Shown here piece after piece: positions 18,813 to 26,734 of a DNA stretch of 64,000 nt. The stretch spans positions 1 to 64,000 of the forward strand of contig NZ_WNXY01000006.1 in NCBI RefSeq assembly GCF_009733815.1, in the 5' to 3' direction. Each line of letters begins with the position of its first letter. Positions within the stretch are counted from its first letter, which is position 1. This stretch comes from Pseudactinotalea suaedae. Lineage in GTDB: Bacteria > Actinomycetota > Actinomycetes > Actinomycetales > Beutenbergiaceae. The position numbers and the translations under genes are program-made. The notes beneath the pieces were generated by a model that saw only the letters and a program-made list of their open reading frames with translations, did not search any database and was not told the origin of the DNA.

Positions 18813-18813
18813 C

Positions 18814-19611
18814 ATGATCGAGATCCGCGGCCTGAGCAAGGCCTATCGAGGACAGGACGGTTCGCAGGTCCAGGCGCTCGCCGACGTCGACCTGACGGTG
18901 CGGGACAACGAGTTCCTCACCGTGCTGGGGCCGAGCGGCTGCGGCAAGACGACCATGCTGAAGATGATCGCCGGGCTGATCCCGTGGGACGAGGGGTCGA
19001 TCGCGATCGACGGCGTCGAGGTCGACGGGCCCGGTCCCGAGCGGGCGATGGTGTTCCAGAACTTCGCGCTGCTCCCGTGGGCGACCGTGCTCGACAACGT
19101 GGCGTTCGGGCTCGAGATGCGCGGCGTCGGCAAGGCGGAGCGTCATGAACGTGCTCGCGAGCTCGTCACGACGGTCGGGCTCGCCGGCTTCGAGACCAAG
19201 CGGCCGGGCGAGCTCTCGGGCGGCATGCAGCAGCGGGTCGGGCTCGCGCGGGCGCTGGCCGTGCAGCCGAAGGTGCTGCTGATGGACGAGCCCTTCGGCG
19301 CGGTGGACGAGCAGACCAGGCGGCTGCTGCAGGAGGAGCTGCTGGCGATCTGGGAGCACAACCGCGTCACGGTCGTCTTCATCACGCACTCGATGGAGGA
19401 GGCGGTGCTGCTCGGCGACCGCGTGGTGCTCATGAGCGCGCGCCCCGGCCAGATCTCCGAGATCGTCGACGTGCCCCTGGAGCGGCCCCGCTCCTCCGAC
19501 GTCGGGGGCTTGGAGCGCTCGAGCGAGTACAGCGAGATCACGGCGCACCTCTGGGAGCGGCTCCGCGAGATGCACGCCGAGCACGGACGTGTCGGCGGGA
19601 TCGCCTCGTGA
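18814..19611 (+). CDS. ABC transporter ATPase (SsuB/NrtD-like)
   Basis: 265 residues. Walker A GPSGCGKTT, Q-loop MVFQNFALLPW, signature LSGGMQQRVGLARAL, Walker B VLLMDEPFGAVDEQTR and H-loop ITHSMEEAVLLGDR are all intact and typical of nitrate/sulfonate/taurine importers. ATG at 18814 is one base after the permease stop and gives the expected MIEIRGLSKAY start. Confidence 0.9.
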   Translation: MIEIRGLSKAYRGQDGSQVQALADVDLTVRDNEFLTVLGPSGCGKTTMLKMIAGLIPWDEGSIAIDGVEVDGPGPERAMVFQNFALLPWATVLDNVAFGLEMRGVGKAERHERARELVTTVGLAGFETKRPGELSGGMQQRVGLARALAVQPKVLLMDEPFGAVDEQTRRLLQEELLAIWEHNRVTVVFITHSMEEAVLLGDRVVLMSARPGQISEIVDVPLERPRSSDVGGLERSSEYSEITAHLWERLREMHAEHGRVGGIAS

Positions 19612-20417
19612 GCGCCGCGCTGGCTCCGAGCCCGTCGTTGCGCACGCGCGTCGAGCGGCTGAGCGGTGCCCAGGCCAGCGCCTTGTCCCTCGCGATCGGT
19701 GCGGTGCTGTGGGAGATCGTCGGCCGGGTTGCGCAGGTGCCGTTCTTCCCGCCCCTGAGCGAGGTCCTCGTCAGGCTCGGGGACATGGTCGTCACCGGCC
19801 AGATCGTGGGCAATCTCGCCGAGAGCCTGGGCAACCTCGTGATCGGCTTCGGGGTCTCGCTCACGATCGGTCTGGTGCTGGGAACGGCGATGGGTCGCTA
19901 CCGGCGCGTCAACGCGATGTTCGGGATCTACGTGTACGCGCTGCTGACGGCGCCCTCGCTGGTGTTCGCGCCCATCTTCTTCTCGATCCTGGGCTCGGGC
20001 AGAGGCTCGATCGTGGGCGTCGTCGTCATGTACTCGACCTTCATCATGATCATCACGACCGCGTCCGCCGTCGAGAACGTCTCACCGGGTCTGGTCGAGA
20101 TGGGCCGTTCCTACGGAGCCGGCGAGTGGCGACTGCTGACCCGCGTGATCCTGCCGGCCGCGGCGCCCTCGATCTTCACCGGTATCCGCCTCGGCGTCGG
20201 CCGCGCAGTAACGGGCATGATCAACGGCGAGATGTTCATCGCCGTCGTCGGGCTGGGCCGGATCGTGACGCAGGCCGGCAAGAGGTTCGACGGCGCCGGT
20301 GTGCTCGCGATCCTGCTCGTCATCATCGTCGTCGCCGTGGCCGCCGTCGCCCTCACCCAGCTGGTCGACCGACGCATCACGAGCTGGGTCCCTCAGACAT
20401 CCAAGGACGCCGCATGA
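19608..20417 (+). CDS. ABC transporter permease (SsuC-like), second copy
   Basis: 269 residues, second permease of the importer. The EAA loop is GRSYGAGEWRLLTRVILPAAAPSI, aligned with that of the first permease but clearly diverged. It has GTGA overlap with the ATPase and ATGA overlap with the amidohydrolase. Two unlike permeases in one SsuBC-type operon imply a heteromeric channel; most systems of this family use one. Confidence 0.88.
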   Translation: MSAALAPSPSLRTRVERLSGAQASALSLAIGAVLWEIVGRVAQVPFFPPLSEVLVRLGDMVVTGQIVGNLAESLGNLVIGFGVSLTIGLVLGTAMGRYRRVNAMFGIYVYALLTAPSLVFAPIFFSILGSGRGSIVGVVVMYSTFIMIITTASAVENVSPGLVEMGRSYGAGEWRLLTRVILPAAAPSIFTGIRLGVGRAVTGMINGEMFIAVVGLGRIVTQAGKRFDGAGVLAILLVIIVVAVAAVALTQLVDRRITSWVPQTSKDAA

Positions 20418-21445
20418 AGCTCGACGCCTTCAGCCACATTCTGCCTCGCCGGTACTTCGAGGAGATGCAGAAGTTCGTCACCGACCCGGGCTCGCTCAAG
20501 CGCTGGCTCGAGCTCGACGCCCTGCACGACGTCGAGGCGCGGCTGGAGATGATGGACGAGTTCGGCCCGGACTACCAGCAGATCCTCACGCTCTCGTCAC
20601 CGCCGATCGAGCTGCTCGCACCGCCGGAGGCGTCCCCGGGGCTGGCCAGGCTGGCGAACGAGTGCATGCGCGAGCTGTGCGACCGGTACCCCGAGCGGTT
20701 TCCCGCATTCGTGGCGTCGCTGCCGATGAACGCACCCGAGTCGGCCGTGCGCGAGATCGATCACGCGGTGGACGTGCTGGGTGCGCGGGGCGTGCAGGTC
20801 TTCACCAACGTCAACGGCGAGGCCCTGGACTCGCCCCGGTTCGCGCCGGTCTTCGGCGCCGCCTCCGACCGGGAGCTGGGGGTGTGGATGCACCCCACGC
20901 GGAGCGCCGCTGCGGCGGACTACCGGACCGAGACGACGTCGAGGTTCGAGATCTGGTGGGCGTTCGGGTGGCCCTACGAGACCAGCGCCGCGATGGCGCG
21001 GATGGTCTTCTCGGGCATGTTCGACCGGCACCCGGGGCTGCGGGTGGTGACGCACCACATGGGCGCCATGATCCCGTCGATGGAGGGGCGCATCCGGCTC
21101 GGCTGGGCGGACCAGTTCGGCAGCCGGACGGACGACCCCGAGTACGCGTCGCTGGTGTCGCGGCTCGAGCGGGAACCGATCGAGTACTTCCGCGACTTCT
21201 ACGCCGACACCGCGCTGTCGGGGTCGGCGATCGGCACCCGGGCGGGGCTGGAGTTCTTCGGATCCGAGCGTGTGGTGTTCGCCAGCGACTGCCCGTTCGA
21301 CCCCGAGGGCGGGCCGATGTACATCCGCGAGATGATCAAGGTCATCGACGAGCTCGACATCTCCGAGGAGGTCCGGCACCGGATCTACGAGGGCAACGTC
21401 CGGGACCTCATGAGGCTGCACGACCACGCGGTGACGCAGGGGTAA
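20414..21445 (+). CDS. ACMSD-like amidohydrolase (Amidohydro_2), possible decarboxylase
   Basis: 343 residues, metal-dependent TIM barrel (PF04909) of the group with ACMSD and gamma-resorcylate or 5-carboxyvanillate decarboxylases. It starts MKLDAFSHILP, so the usual first metal His of HxH is Phe6, with only His8 kept. Later motifs are present: VVTHHMGAMIP (His pair) and FASDCPFD (catalytic Asp). The family removes carboxylates from aromatic or unsaturated acids or hydrolyses C-C or ester bonds. As the last gene of the LacI-controlled operon it probably acts on the imported compound. Confidence 0.82.
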   Translation: MKLDAFSHILPRRYFEEMQKFVTDPGSLKRWLELDALHDVEARLEMMDEFGPDYQQILTLSSPPIELLAPPEASPGLARLANECMRELCDRYPERFPAFVASLPMNAPESAVREIDHAVDVLGARGVQVFTNVNGEALDSPRFAPVFGAASDRELGVWMHPTRSAAAADYRTETTSRFEIWWAFGWPYETSAAMARMVFSGMFDRHPGLRVVTHHMGAMIPSMEGRIRLGWADQFGSRTDDPEYASLVSRLEREPIEYFRDFYADTALSGSAIGTRAGLEFFGSERVVFASDCPFDPEGGPMYIREMIKVIDELDISEEVRHRIYEGNVRDLMRLHDHAVTQG

Positions 21446-21460
21446 CTGACCGGCCGTCGG

Positions 21461-21541
21461 GCGGGCAGAACTCGACGCCCGTCGGACTCCAGGCGCCGGG
21501 ACAACCGGTTGCCGCGCTCGCGGGCGACCAGTTCTGCCCGC
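21461..21541. terminator. long inverted repeat between convergent genes
   Basis: GCGGGCAGAACT (21461-21472) and AGTTCTGCCCGC (21530-21541) are perfect 12-base complements enclosing 57 bases that are themselves rich in smaller stems. It lies exactly between the converging amidohydrolase and isomerase genes, and the right arm touches the isomerase stop codon. It probably terminates both. Confidence 0.6.
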
Positions 21542-22395
21542 TAGTGGCGGAGCAGGTCGGTGAAGCCGAGGTCGACCAGGTGGCGGTAGGAGAGGGCCAG
21601 GGCGTCGAACTCGTCCACGCCGTAGGTGGCGTCCTGCTCGACGAAGGCGTGCGGCGCACCGATCTCGACGGCGGTGCGCACGATCGCCTCCATGTCCAGC
21701 GTGCCCTCGCCCACCTCCGCGAACTGCACGCCGAACAGCGCCTCGCGCACCGGGCCGGGGTCGCCGGCGCGCAGCGCCTCGTACGCCTCGGCGTTCGGCA
21801 GCGCCAGCCGGTAGTCCTTCAGGTGCACCAGCGCGACGCGGTCACCGTAGTGGCGCAGCGTCCGCACCGGGTCCAGACCGCCGCGGTGGATCCAGTGGAC
21901 GTCGAGCTCGAGCTGCACGAGCGGGGCGGCATCGAGGATGATGTCGAGCACCCGGTCGCCGCCCACGCGGGCGAACTCGATCGCGTGGTTGTGGAAGCAG
22001 AGGGTGACGCCGCGCTCGGCCAGGACCGGGGCGGCCGCGTTGGCCTGCCGGGCGGCCGCGCGGATCGTGTCGGCGTTCTCGTACGCCGCCGGCGGAAACA
22101 TCCCGATCCGCACGAACGGGCTGCCGAGCTTCACGGCCGCCTCCGCGACCCCCACGGCGTCCTGCGTGAGCGAGTGGCCGTCCTCGGCGGTCAGCGGCGC
22201 GCTCGTGGCGTTCACGGCCACGCCGTGCTCGGTCGAGGCCGCGGCGATCTCCGCGACGTTGTCCGGGGTCATCGCCAGCGCGGAGATCTCGATCGAGCGG
22301 TAGCCGATCTCCGCCACCCGTCGGAAGGTCTCGGTGATACCGAGCTCCGCGAACCGGGTGCGAAGCGTGAAGCCTTGAGCGCCGATGGTCGTCAT
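21541..22395 (-). CDS. sugar phosphate isomerase/epimerase-like TIM-barrel protein
   Basis: 284 residues, AP-endonuclease-2-type TIM barrel (PF01261). Metal ligands of the family are visible in LCFHNHAIEFA, LELDVHWIHRGG and VHLKDYR. These enzymes isomerise, epimerise or dehydrate sugars and inositol derivatives; the substrate is unknown. The ATG has a TAGCGT -10 (22402-22407, minus strand) 6 bases upstream, so the message is probably leaderless. It ends inside the inverted repeat shared with the convergent operon. Confidence 0.83.
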   Translation of the reverse strand: MTTIGAQGFTLRTRFAELGITETFRRVAEIGYRSIEISALAMTPDNVAEIAAASTEHGVAVNATSAPLTAEDGHSLTQDAVGVAEAAVKLGSPFVRIGMFPPAAYENADTIRAAARQANAAAPVLAERGVTLCFHNHAIEFARVGGDRVLDIILDAAPLVQLELDVHWIHRGGLDPVRTLRHYGDRVALVHLKDYRLALPNAEAYEALRAGDPGPVREALFGVQFAEVGEGTLDMEAIVRTAVEIGAPHAFVEQDATYGVDEFDALALSYRHLVDLGFTDLLRH

Positions 22396-22401
22396 GGGAC
22401 G

Positions 22402-22407
22402 ACGCTA
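22402..22407 (-). promoter_or_regulatory. leaderless -10 of the isomerase-like gene
   Basis: TAGCGT on the minus strand, 6 bases before the ATG at 22395. Confidence 0.55.
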
Positions 22408-22462
22408 GGGGTGGGAGATACGCCGCGCACCGGCTTGCCGCCGATTGCCGCCCGCCCCCGGC

Positions 22463-23014
22463 TCAGGCCCGGCTGGCCGGTTCCTCCTCGCCGGCCGCGC
22501 GCCGCCCGAGCACGAACAGCAGGTCGGAGAGCCGATTCAGGTAGTGGCGAGCGTCCTGGCTCACGTGCGCTCCGCCGTCGGCGGCCGCGACGGCGAGCCG
22601 CTCGGCTCGCCGGGCGACGGTGCGCGCGAGATCGAGAGCGGCCTCGGTGGGGTTGGACCCCGGGACCAGGAACACCGGCCGCAGCGGCCGGACCACCAGC
22701 TCGGCGTCGATCCGGGCCTCGAGCGCGGCGACCATGGCCGGGCTGACGCGCGAGACGCCGTCCTCGAGCTTGCTGCGTCGCTCCGGGTGGGTCGCGAGGT
22801 CGGCACCGAGGACGAACAGCTCCCGCTGCAGCGCCAGCAGGTCTGCGGCCAGCGCGGCATCCGGACAGCCTGCGCGCGCCACCCCGAGCACAGCCGTGAG
22901 CTCGTCGACCGCGCCGTAGGCGTCGACGATCGCGTCAGCCTTGGACACCCGGCCGCCGTGGAACAGGCCGGTGGTGCCGTCGTCGCCGGTCCTGGTGTAG
23001 ATCGAGCTCGCCAT
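22463..23014 (-). CDS. corrinoid adenosyltransferase, PduO type
   Basis: Transfers the adenosyl group of ATP to cob(I)alamin to make coenzyme B12. 183 residues. The N-terminal ATP loop is YTRTGDDGTTGLFHGGRVSKAD (residues 6-27; key residues TRTGDDGTTG). The PduO-type signatures PGSNPTEAALDLARTVARRAER and ARHYLNRLSDLLFVLGR are present. The ATG at 23014 gives the canonical MASSIYTRTGD start, and a CATCCT box on the minus strand (23021-23026) lies 6 bases upstream. It is divergent from the cobalamin-riboswitch operon and near the B12-dependent IcmF, which likely uses its product. Confidence 0.92.
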   Translation of the reverse strand: MASSIYTRTGDDGTTGLFHGGRVSKADAIVDAYGAVDELTAVLGVARAGCPDAALAADLLALQRELFVLGADLATHPERRSKLEDGVSRVSPAMVAALEARIDAELVVRPLRPVFLVPGSNPTEAALDLARTVARRAERLAVAAADGGAHVSQDARHYLNRLSDLLFVLGRRAAGEEEPASRA

Positions 23015-23051
23015 GGGTCGAGGATGGCAGGCGGCGGGACTCCGAGGCGGG

Positions 23052-23057
23052 CACAAT
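23052..23057 (+). promoter_or_regulatory. -10 of the riboswitch operon
   Basis: CACAAT, about 20 bases before the riboswitch closing stem. Transcription would start near 23064. The divergent adenosyltransferase -10 is 26 bases to the left. Confidence 0.45.
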
Positions 23058-23077
23058 GACTCTCACAACTGCACACG

Positions 23078-23169
23078 CGTCCCGGGGTCAGGGGAAGTCG
23101 GTCGAAGCCCGACGCTGACCCGCAACCGTAGATCGCACGCGCGATGAGCCGGATCGCCTGCCCGGGACG
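23078..23169 (+). ncRNA. cobalamin riboswitch
   Basis: CGTCCCGGG (23078-23086) and CCCGGGACG (23161-23169) form a perfect 9-bp closing stem. Between them are the conserved core GGGGAAGTCGG, the CCCGACGCTGACCCGCAAC segment and the B12 box AGCCGGATCGCCTGCC (about 23147-23162). These are standard cobalamin riboswitch elements. It precedes a secreted protein and ECF transporter genes by about 110 bases, so B12 should lower their expression. Confidence 0.95.
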
Positions 23170-23180
23170 AGAGGAACCCA

Positions 23181-23227
23181 CCGCCGAGGTCTGCGGGCGG
23201 GCCCGTTCACGAACAGCGCCTCGGCGG
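23181..23227 (+). promoter_or_regulatory. riboswitch expression-platform hairpin
   Basis: CCGCCGAGG (23181-23189) and CCTCGGCGG (23219-23227) are perfect complements between the aptamer and the first gene. There is no T-run, so control by translation or Rho is as likely as intrinsic termination. Confidence 0.5.
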
Positions 23228-23277
23228 CCGTTCGGCTGGGCTGCGCCGTTCGACCCCCACGACCGAGAGCAGCCATC

Positions 23278-24039
23278 ATGACCAGGACCGTTGCCAGCAT
23301 CGCCGCCACCACCGCGCTCGGGGCGGCGAGCCTGATGGCCTCGGCCGTGCTCCTCGCCGCCCCCGCGGGCGCCGCCGTCGAGTCCTGCGAGGGCGGCGTG
23401 CTCGTGGTCGTCGACTTCACCGACCTCGGCGGCGAGGTGGAGACCGGCTGCGCCGAAGGGGACCCCCAGTCCGGACGGGACGCGCTCGAGCTGGCAGGGT
23501 TCGCGCCCGTCGACGGTGCCACCCCGGGGCTGGTCTGCACGATCGACGACCAGCCCGACCCGTGCCCGACCGCGTTCGAGGGCAGCTACTGGGCCTACTG
23601 GCAGGTGCACGACGGCGAGTGGGTCGCCTCCGAGGTCGGCTTCGACGAGGCCGACCCCACCCCCGGCGGCATCGAGGGCTGGCGCTACAACGACGGTTCC
23701 GTCCCGCCGCCGCTCCCGGACGCGGCCGCCGGTGTCGGCGGTGGCGCGACCGGTGAGGCCACCGAGGAAGGCACGGACGAGGCCGCGACCGACGAGACCG
23801 CGACCGACGAGGCCGGCGCCGAGGATGCGGCCACCGACGAGGCGACCACCGAGGACACCGGCACCGAGGAGAGCGGCGACGGCACCACCGCGGGTGAGGA
23901 CGCCACCGACGACGGGTCCGAGCAGGACGCCGGTGGCGTGAGCCCGGCGCTGTGGGTGGTCCTCGGCGTGGTCGTGCTGGGGATCGTCGTGGGCGTCGTG
24001 GTTCGCGCCAGGCGCGCCAAGGAGGCAGCGCAGAAGTGA
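23278..24039 (+). CDS. secreted, membrane-anchored protein of the cobalamin riboswitch operon
   Basis: 253 residues. A signal peptide (cleavage near Ala33) is followed by a small domain of about 110 residues with VLVVVDFTDLGG, two likely disulfide pairs (CEGG, TGCAEG, CTIDDQPDPC) and YWAYWQVHDGEW. This resembles the DUF4430/transcobalamin-C-terminal-like fold, a guess from pattern only. Then comes an Ala/Thr/Glu/Asp-rich spacer of about 75 residues, one TM helix (about 224-243) and a basic tail. No LPXTG motif is present. It is first gene of the riboswitch operon and overlaps the ECF T-component by 4 bases. A surface capture protein handing a corrinoid to the ECF transporter is a plausible role, not shown. 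Confidence 0.75.
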   Translation: MTRTVASIAATTALGAASLMASAVLLAAPAGAAVESCEGGVLVVVDFTDLGGEVETGCAEGDPQSGRDALELAGFAPVDGATPGLVCTIDDQPDPCPTAFEGSYWAYWQVHDGEWVASEVGFDEADPTPGGIEGWRYNDGSVPPPLPDAAAGVGGGATGEATEEGTDEAATDETATDEAGAEDAATDEATTEDTGTEESGDGTTAGEDATDDGSEQDAGGVSPALWVVLGVVVLGIVVGVVVRARRAKEAAQK

Positions 24040-25130
24040 CGACGGCGGTCGCCGAGCGTGCCACGCGGCGACCGCGGGCGGTGGCGCTCTCGCTGCACCC
24101 GCTCGCGTGGTGGGCGTGGGCGCTGGCGCTCGCCGTGGCGCTGAGCCGCGTCACGAACCCGGTCGTGGTGCTGCTGCTGGTGGTCGCCGTCGTCGCGGTC
24201 GTGCTGACCTGTCGTGGCGACGGCCGCTGGGGCCGCGCCTTCCGGGGGTATCTCGTCCTCGCCGGCGTCGTCGTGGTGATCCGGGTCGTCTTCCACCTCC
24301 TCGTGGGGGTCGACGGCGCAGGTCCCGTGCTGCTGGACCTGCCACGTCTCGACCTGCCTGCCTGGGCCGGTGGGCTCGACCTGCTCGGCCCGGTGCGGCT
24401 GGGCGGGCTGCTGAGCGCGGTCTACGGCGGGCTCGCGCTCGGTGCGTTGCTGCTGTGCTTCGGCGCCGCCAACAGCCTGGCGGACCCGGTCCGGGCGTTG
24501 CGGAGCCTGCCCGCCGCGCTGCACCCGATCGGGACCGCCGTCGTGGTGGCGGTCACGGTCGCCCCGCGGCTGGTGACCTCGTTCGCGCGGGTGCGCCGCG
24601 CGCAACGGCTGCGCGGGCTGCCGGGCCGCGGGTGGCGCGGGCTCGCGGCCACGGTCGTCCCGGTGCTGTCCGACGCCCTCGACCACGCGCTCGCGCTGGC
24701 CGCCTCGATGGACTCCCGCGGATATGCACGCAGCGTCTCGGGTCGCCGCGACGTGGGTGCGGCGCTGACGCTCGCGCTGGCGGCGGCCGTGATCGGCACC
24801 TACGGGCTGCTCGACGCCCAGGCACCCTGGTGGCTCGGCGTGCCGATGCTCGCGGCCGGCACCACCGTCGCGCTCGCGGCCGGCTGGGTGGCGGGCCGAC
24901 GCTCGCGACGAACCCGGTACCGACCCGATCGCTGGGGGCTGGCCGAGAGCTTCGTCGCGGCGTCCGGCGTGGTGGCCGCCGCGCTCGCGCTGCTCAGCCC
25001 CGAGCTGCGTCAGACCGTGCTCCCCGGCGCGCCGCCGCTGGCGTGGCAGGCGCTCGCGGTCGCGGCGCTCGCGGCCATGCCGGCGGTGGCGATCGGCGGT
25101 CGTCCCCAACGGCTGGAGGCGGGGCCGTGA
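24036..25130 (+). CDS. ECF transporter T component (CbiQ-like)
   Basis: Energy-coupling transmembrane protein linking the substrate-binding S component to the ATPase. 364 residues with several hydrophobic segments and the coupling helices carrying Ala-Arg-Gly motifs (RRAQRLRGLPGRGW and ASMDSRGYARS). It is longer than typical CbiQ by an extra C-terminal membrane region of about 100 residues. The GTG start overlaps the preceding stop and has AAGGAGG upstream. Confidence 0.85.
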   Translation: MTTAVAERATRRPRAVALSLHPLAWWAWALALAVALSRVTNPVVVLLLVVAVVAVVLTCRGDGRWGRAFRGYLVLAGVVVVIRVVFHLLVGVDGAGPVLLDLPRLDLPAWAGGLDLLGPVRLGGLLSAVYGGLALGALLLCFGAANSLADPVRALRSLPAALHPIGTAVVVAVTVAPRLVTSFARVRRAQRLRGLPGRGWRGLAATVVPVLSDALDHALALAASMDSRGYARSVSGRRDVGAALTLALAAAVIGTYGLLDAQAPWWLGVPMLAAGTTVALAAGWVAGRRSRRTRYRPDRWGLAESFVAASGVVAAALALLSPELRQTVLPGAPPLAWQALAVAALAAMPAVAIGGRPQRLEAGP

Positions 25131-26734
25131 TCGAGCTGGTCGACGTCACCCTGACCTACCCCGACGCCGCGGCGCCGGTGCTGCGCGAGGTGAGCCTCGC
25201 CGTCGAGCGTGGCGAGATGCTCCTGGTGGTCGGGGGGACGGGATCGGGCAAGTCCACCCTGCTCGCCGCCATCAGCGGGGCCTTCCCGCACAGCACGGGT
25301 GGTGAGCTGCGCGGGTCGGTGCGGGTGGCCGGTCGCGACACCCGCGAGCACCGGCCGCGCGACCTGGCCGATGTCGTCGGGGTGGTCGGGCAGGACCCGG
25401 AGGCGACCTTCGTGACCGGCACGGTGGAGGAGGAGCTCGCCTACACGCTCGAGCAGCTGGGGCTGCCGCCGGCGGTGATGCGGACCCGCGTCGAGGCCAC
25501 GCTCGACCAGCTCGGGCTGGCGCACCTGCGCGCGCGGCCGCTCGAGACGCTCTCCGGTGGCGAGCAGCAGCGCGTCGCGATCGGCGCCGTGCTGAACGCC
25601 CACCCGCAGGTGCTCGTGCTCGACGAACCCACCTCGGCGCTCGACCCCGCGGCCGCCGAGGACGTGCTCGCCGCCGTGCACCGGCTGGTGCACGACCTCG
25701 GGCTCACCGTGGTGCTCGCCGAGCACCGGACCGAGCGGGTCGCCGGGCTCGTGGACCGGGTCGCGGTCGTGGCCCAGGGTCGTGTGCGGGTGGGGGAGCC
25801 CGCCGCGCTGCTGCCCGCGTACGAGGGGGCGCCGCCGGTGGTCGGTCTCGGCGCGCTCGTCGGCTGGCAGCCGGTGCCGATCACCGTGCGGGAGGCACGG
25901 CGACTGGCGGGTCCGCTGGCGGCGCAGCTGGGAACGTCGCCGCCGACCGGCTCGTACGTGCCGCCCGGGGAGCCGGTCCTGTCCGCCCGGAAGGTGACGG
26001 TCCGGCACGGGTCCACGACCGCCGTCGACGGCGTGGATCTCGACCTGCACCAGGGCGACGTCGTCGCGCTGATGGGACGCAACGGGGCCGGCAAGTCGTC
26101 GCTGCTGTGGGCGCTGCAGGGCTCCGGGAGACGGACGAGCGGCAGCGTGCGGCTGGCGGACGGCGCCGAGACCGCCGCGCTCGACCCGGTCGCCGCTCGC
26201 AGCCGCATCACCCTGCTGCCACAACCTGCCTCCGACCTGCTCTACCTGGCCGACGTGGCCAGCGAGTGCGCCGCCGCTGACGGCGGCTCCGGTCGCGCGC
26301 GCGCCGAGCTCGACGCCCTCGTGCCCGGGATCGCCGACGAGACCGATCCCCGCGACCTCTCCGAGGGCGGCCGGCTCGCGCTCGCGCTCGCGGTCCAGCT
26401 CAGTGCGGACGCCGAGGTCGTGCTGCTCGACGAGCCCACGCGTGGGCTCGACGCCGTGGCCAAGGCCGCGTTGTCGGCTCGCCTCCGTGAGCTCGCGGAG
26501 CAGGGACGGGCCGTGGTCGTCACGACGCACGACGTGGAGTTCGCCGCGACCTGCGCGAACCGGGTCGTCGTGCTCGCCGGCGGCGAGGTCGTGGCCGACG
26601 GCGTCGCGACCGACGTGCTCCGCGCCTCGCCGATGCTGGCACCCCAGGTCGCGAAGGTGCTCCCGCACGCCGGGGTGCTCACCGTGGCGGACGTCGCGAC
26701 CAGGCTGGCCCGAGGCGGTGGTCGGGATGGGTGA
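25127..26734 (+). CDS. ECF transporter fused double ATPase (CbiO-type A components)
   Basis: 535 residues with two ABC ATPase domains in one chain. Domain 1 (about 1-240): Walker A GGTGSGKST (36-44), signature LSGGEQQRVAIGAVL, Walker B VLVLDEPTSALDP and H-loop LAEHRTER. Domain 2 (about 285-520): Walker A GRNGAGKSS, signature LSEGGRLALALAV, Walker B VVLLDEPTRGLD and H-loop TTHDVEF. The second signature is divergent (SEGGR). Such fusions replace the usual EcfA1/EcfA2 pair. GTG start overlaps the T-component stop by 4 bases. Confidence 0.9.
   Translation: MIELVDVTLTYPDAAAPVLREVSLAVERGEMLLVVGGTGSGKSTLLAAISGAFPHSTGGELRGSVRVAGRDTREHRPRDLADVVGVVGQDPEATFVTGTVEEELAYTLEQLGLPPAVMRTRVEATLDQLGLAHLRARPLETLSGGEQQRVAIGAVLNAHPQVLVLDEPTSALDPAAAEDVLAAVHRLVHDLGLTVVLAEHRTERVAGLVDRVAVVAQGRVRVGEPAALLPAYEGAPPVVGLGALVGWQPVPITVREARRLAGPLAAQLGTSPPTGSYVPPGEPVLSARKVTVRHGSTTAVDGVDLDLHQGDVVALMGRNGAGKSSLLWALQGSGRRTSGSVRLADGAETAALDPVAARSRITLLPQPASDLLYLADVASECAAADGGSGRARAELDALVPGIADETDPRDLSEGGRLALALAVQLSADAEVVLLDEPTRGLDAVAKAALSARLRELAEQGRAVVVTTHDVEFAATCANRVVVLAGGEVVADGVATDVLRASPMLAPQVAKVLPHAGVLTVADVATRLARGGGRDG

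Noticed and set aside
20414-20446. Amidohydrolase considered broken because the first HxH His is missing
   Set aside because: The frame is intact, the other ligands are present and the start is well fixed; some members of this group carry this variant, so it is kept as a gene with a note.
23181-23227. Hairpin called an intrinsic terminator
   Set aside because: There is no T-run after the stem; it is listed as an expression-platform hairpin instead.
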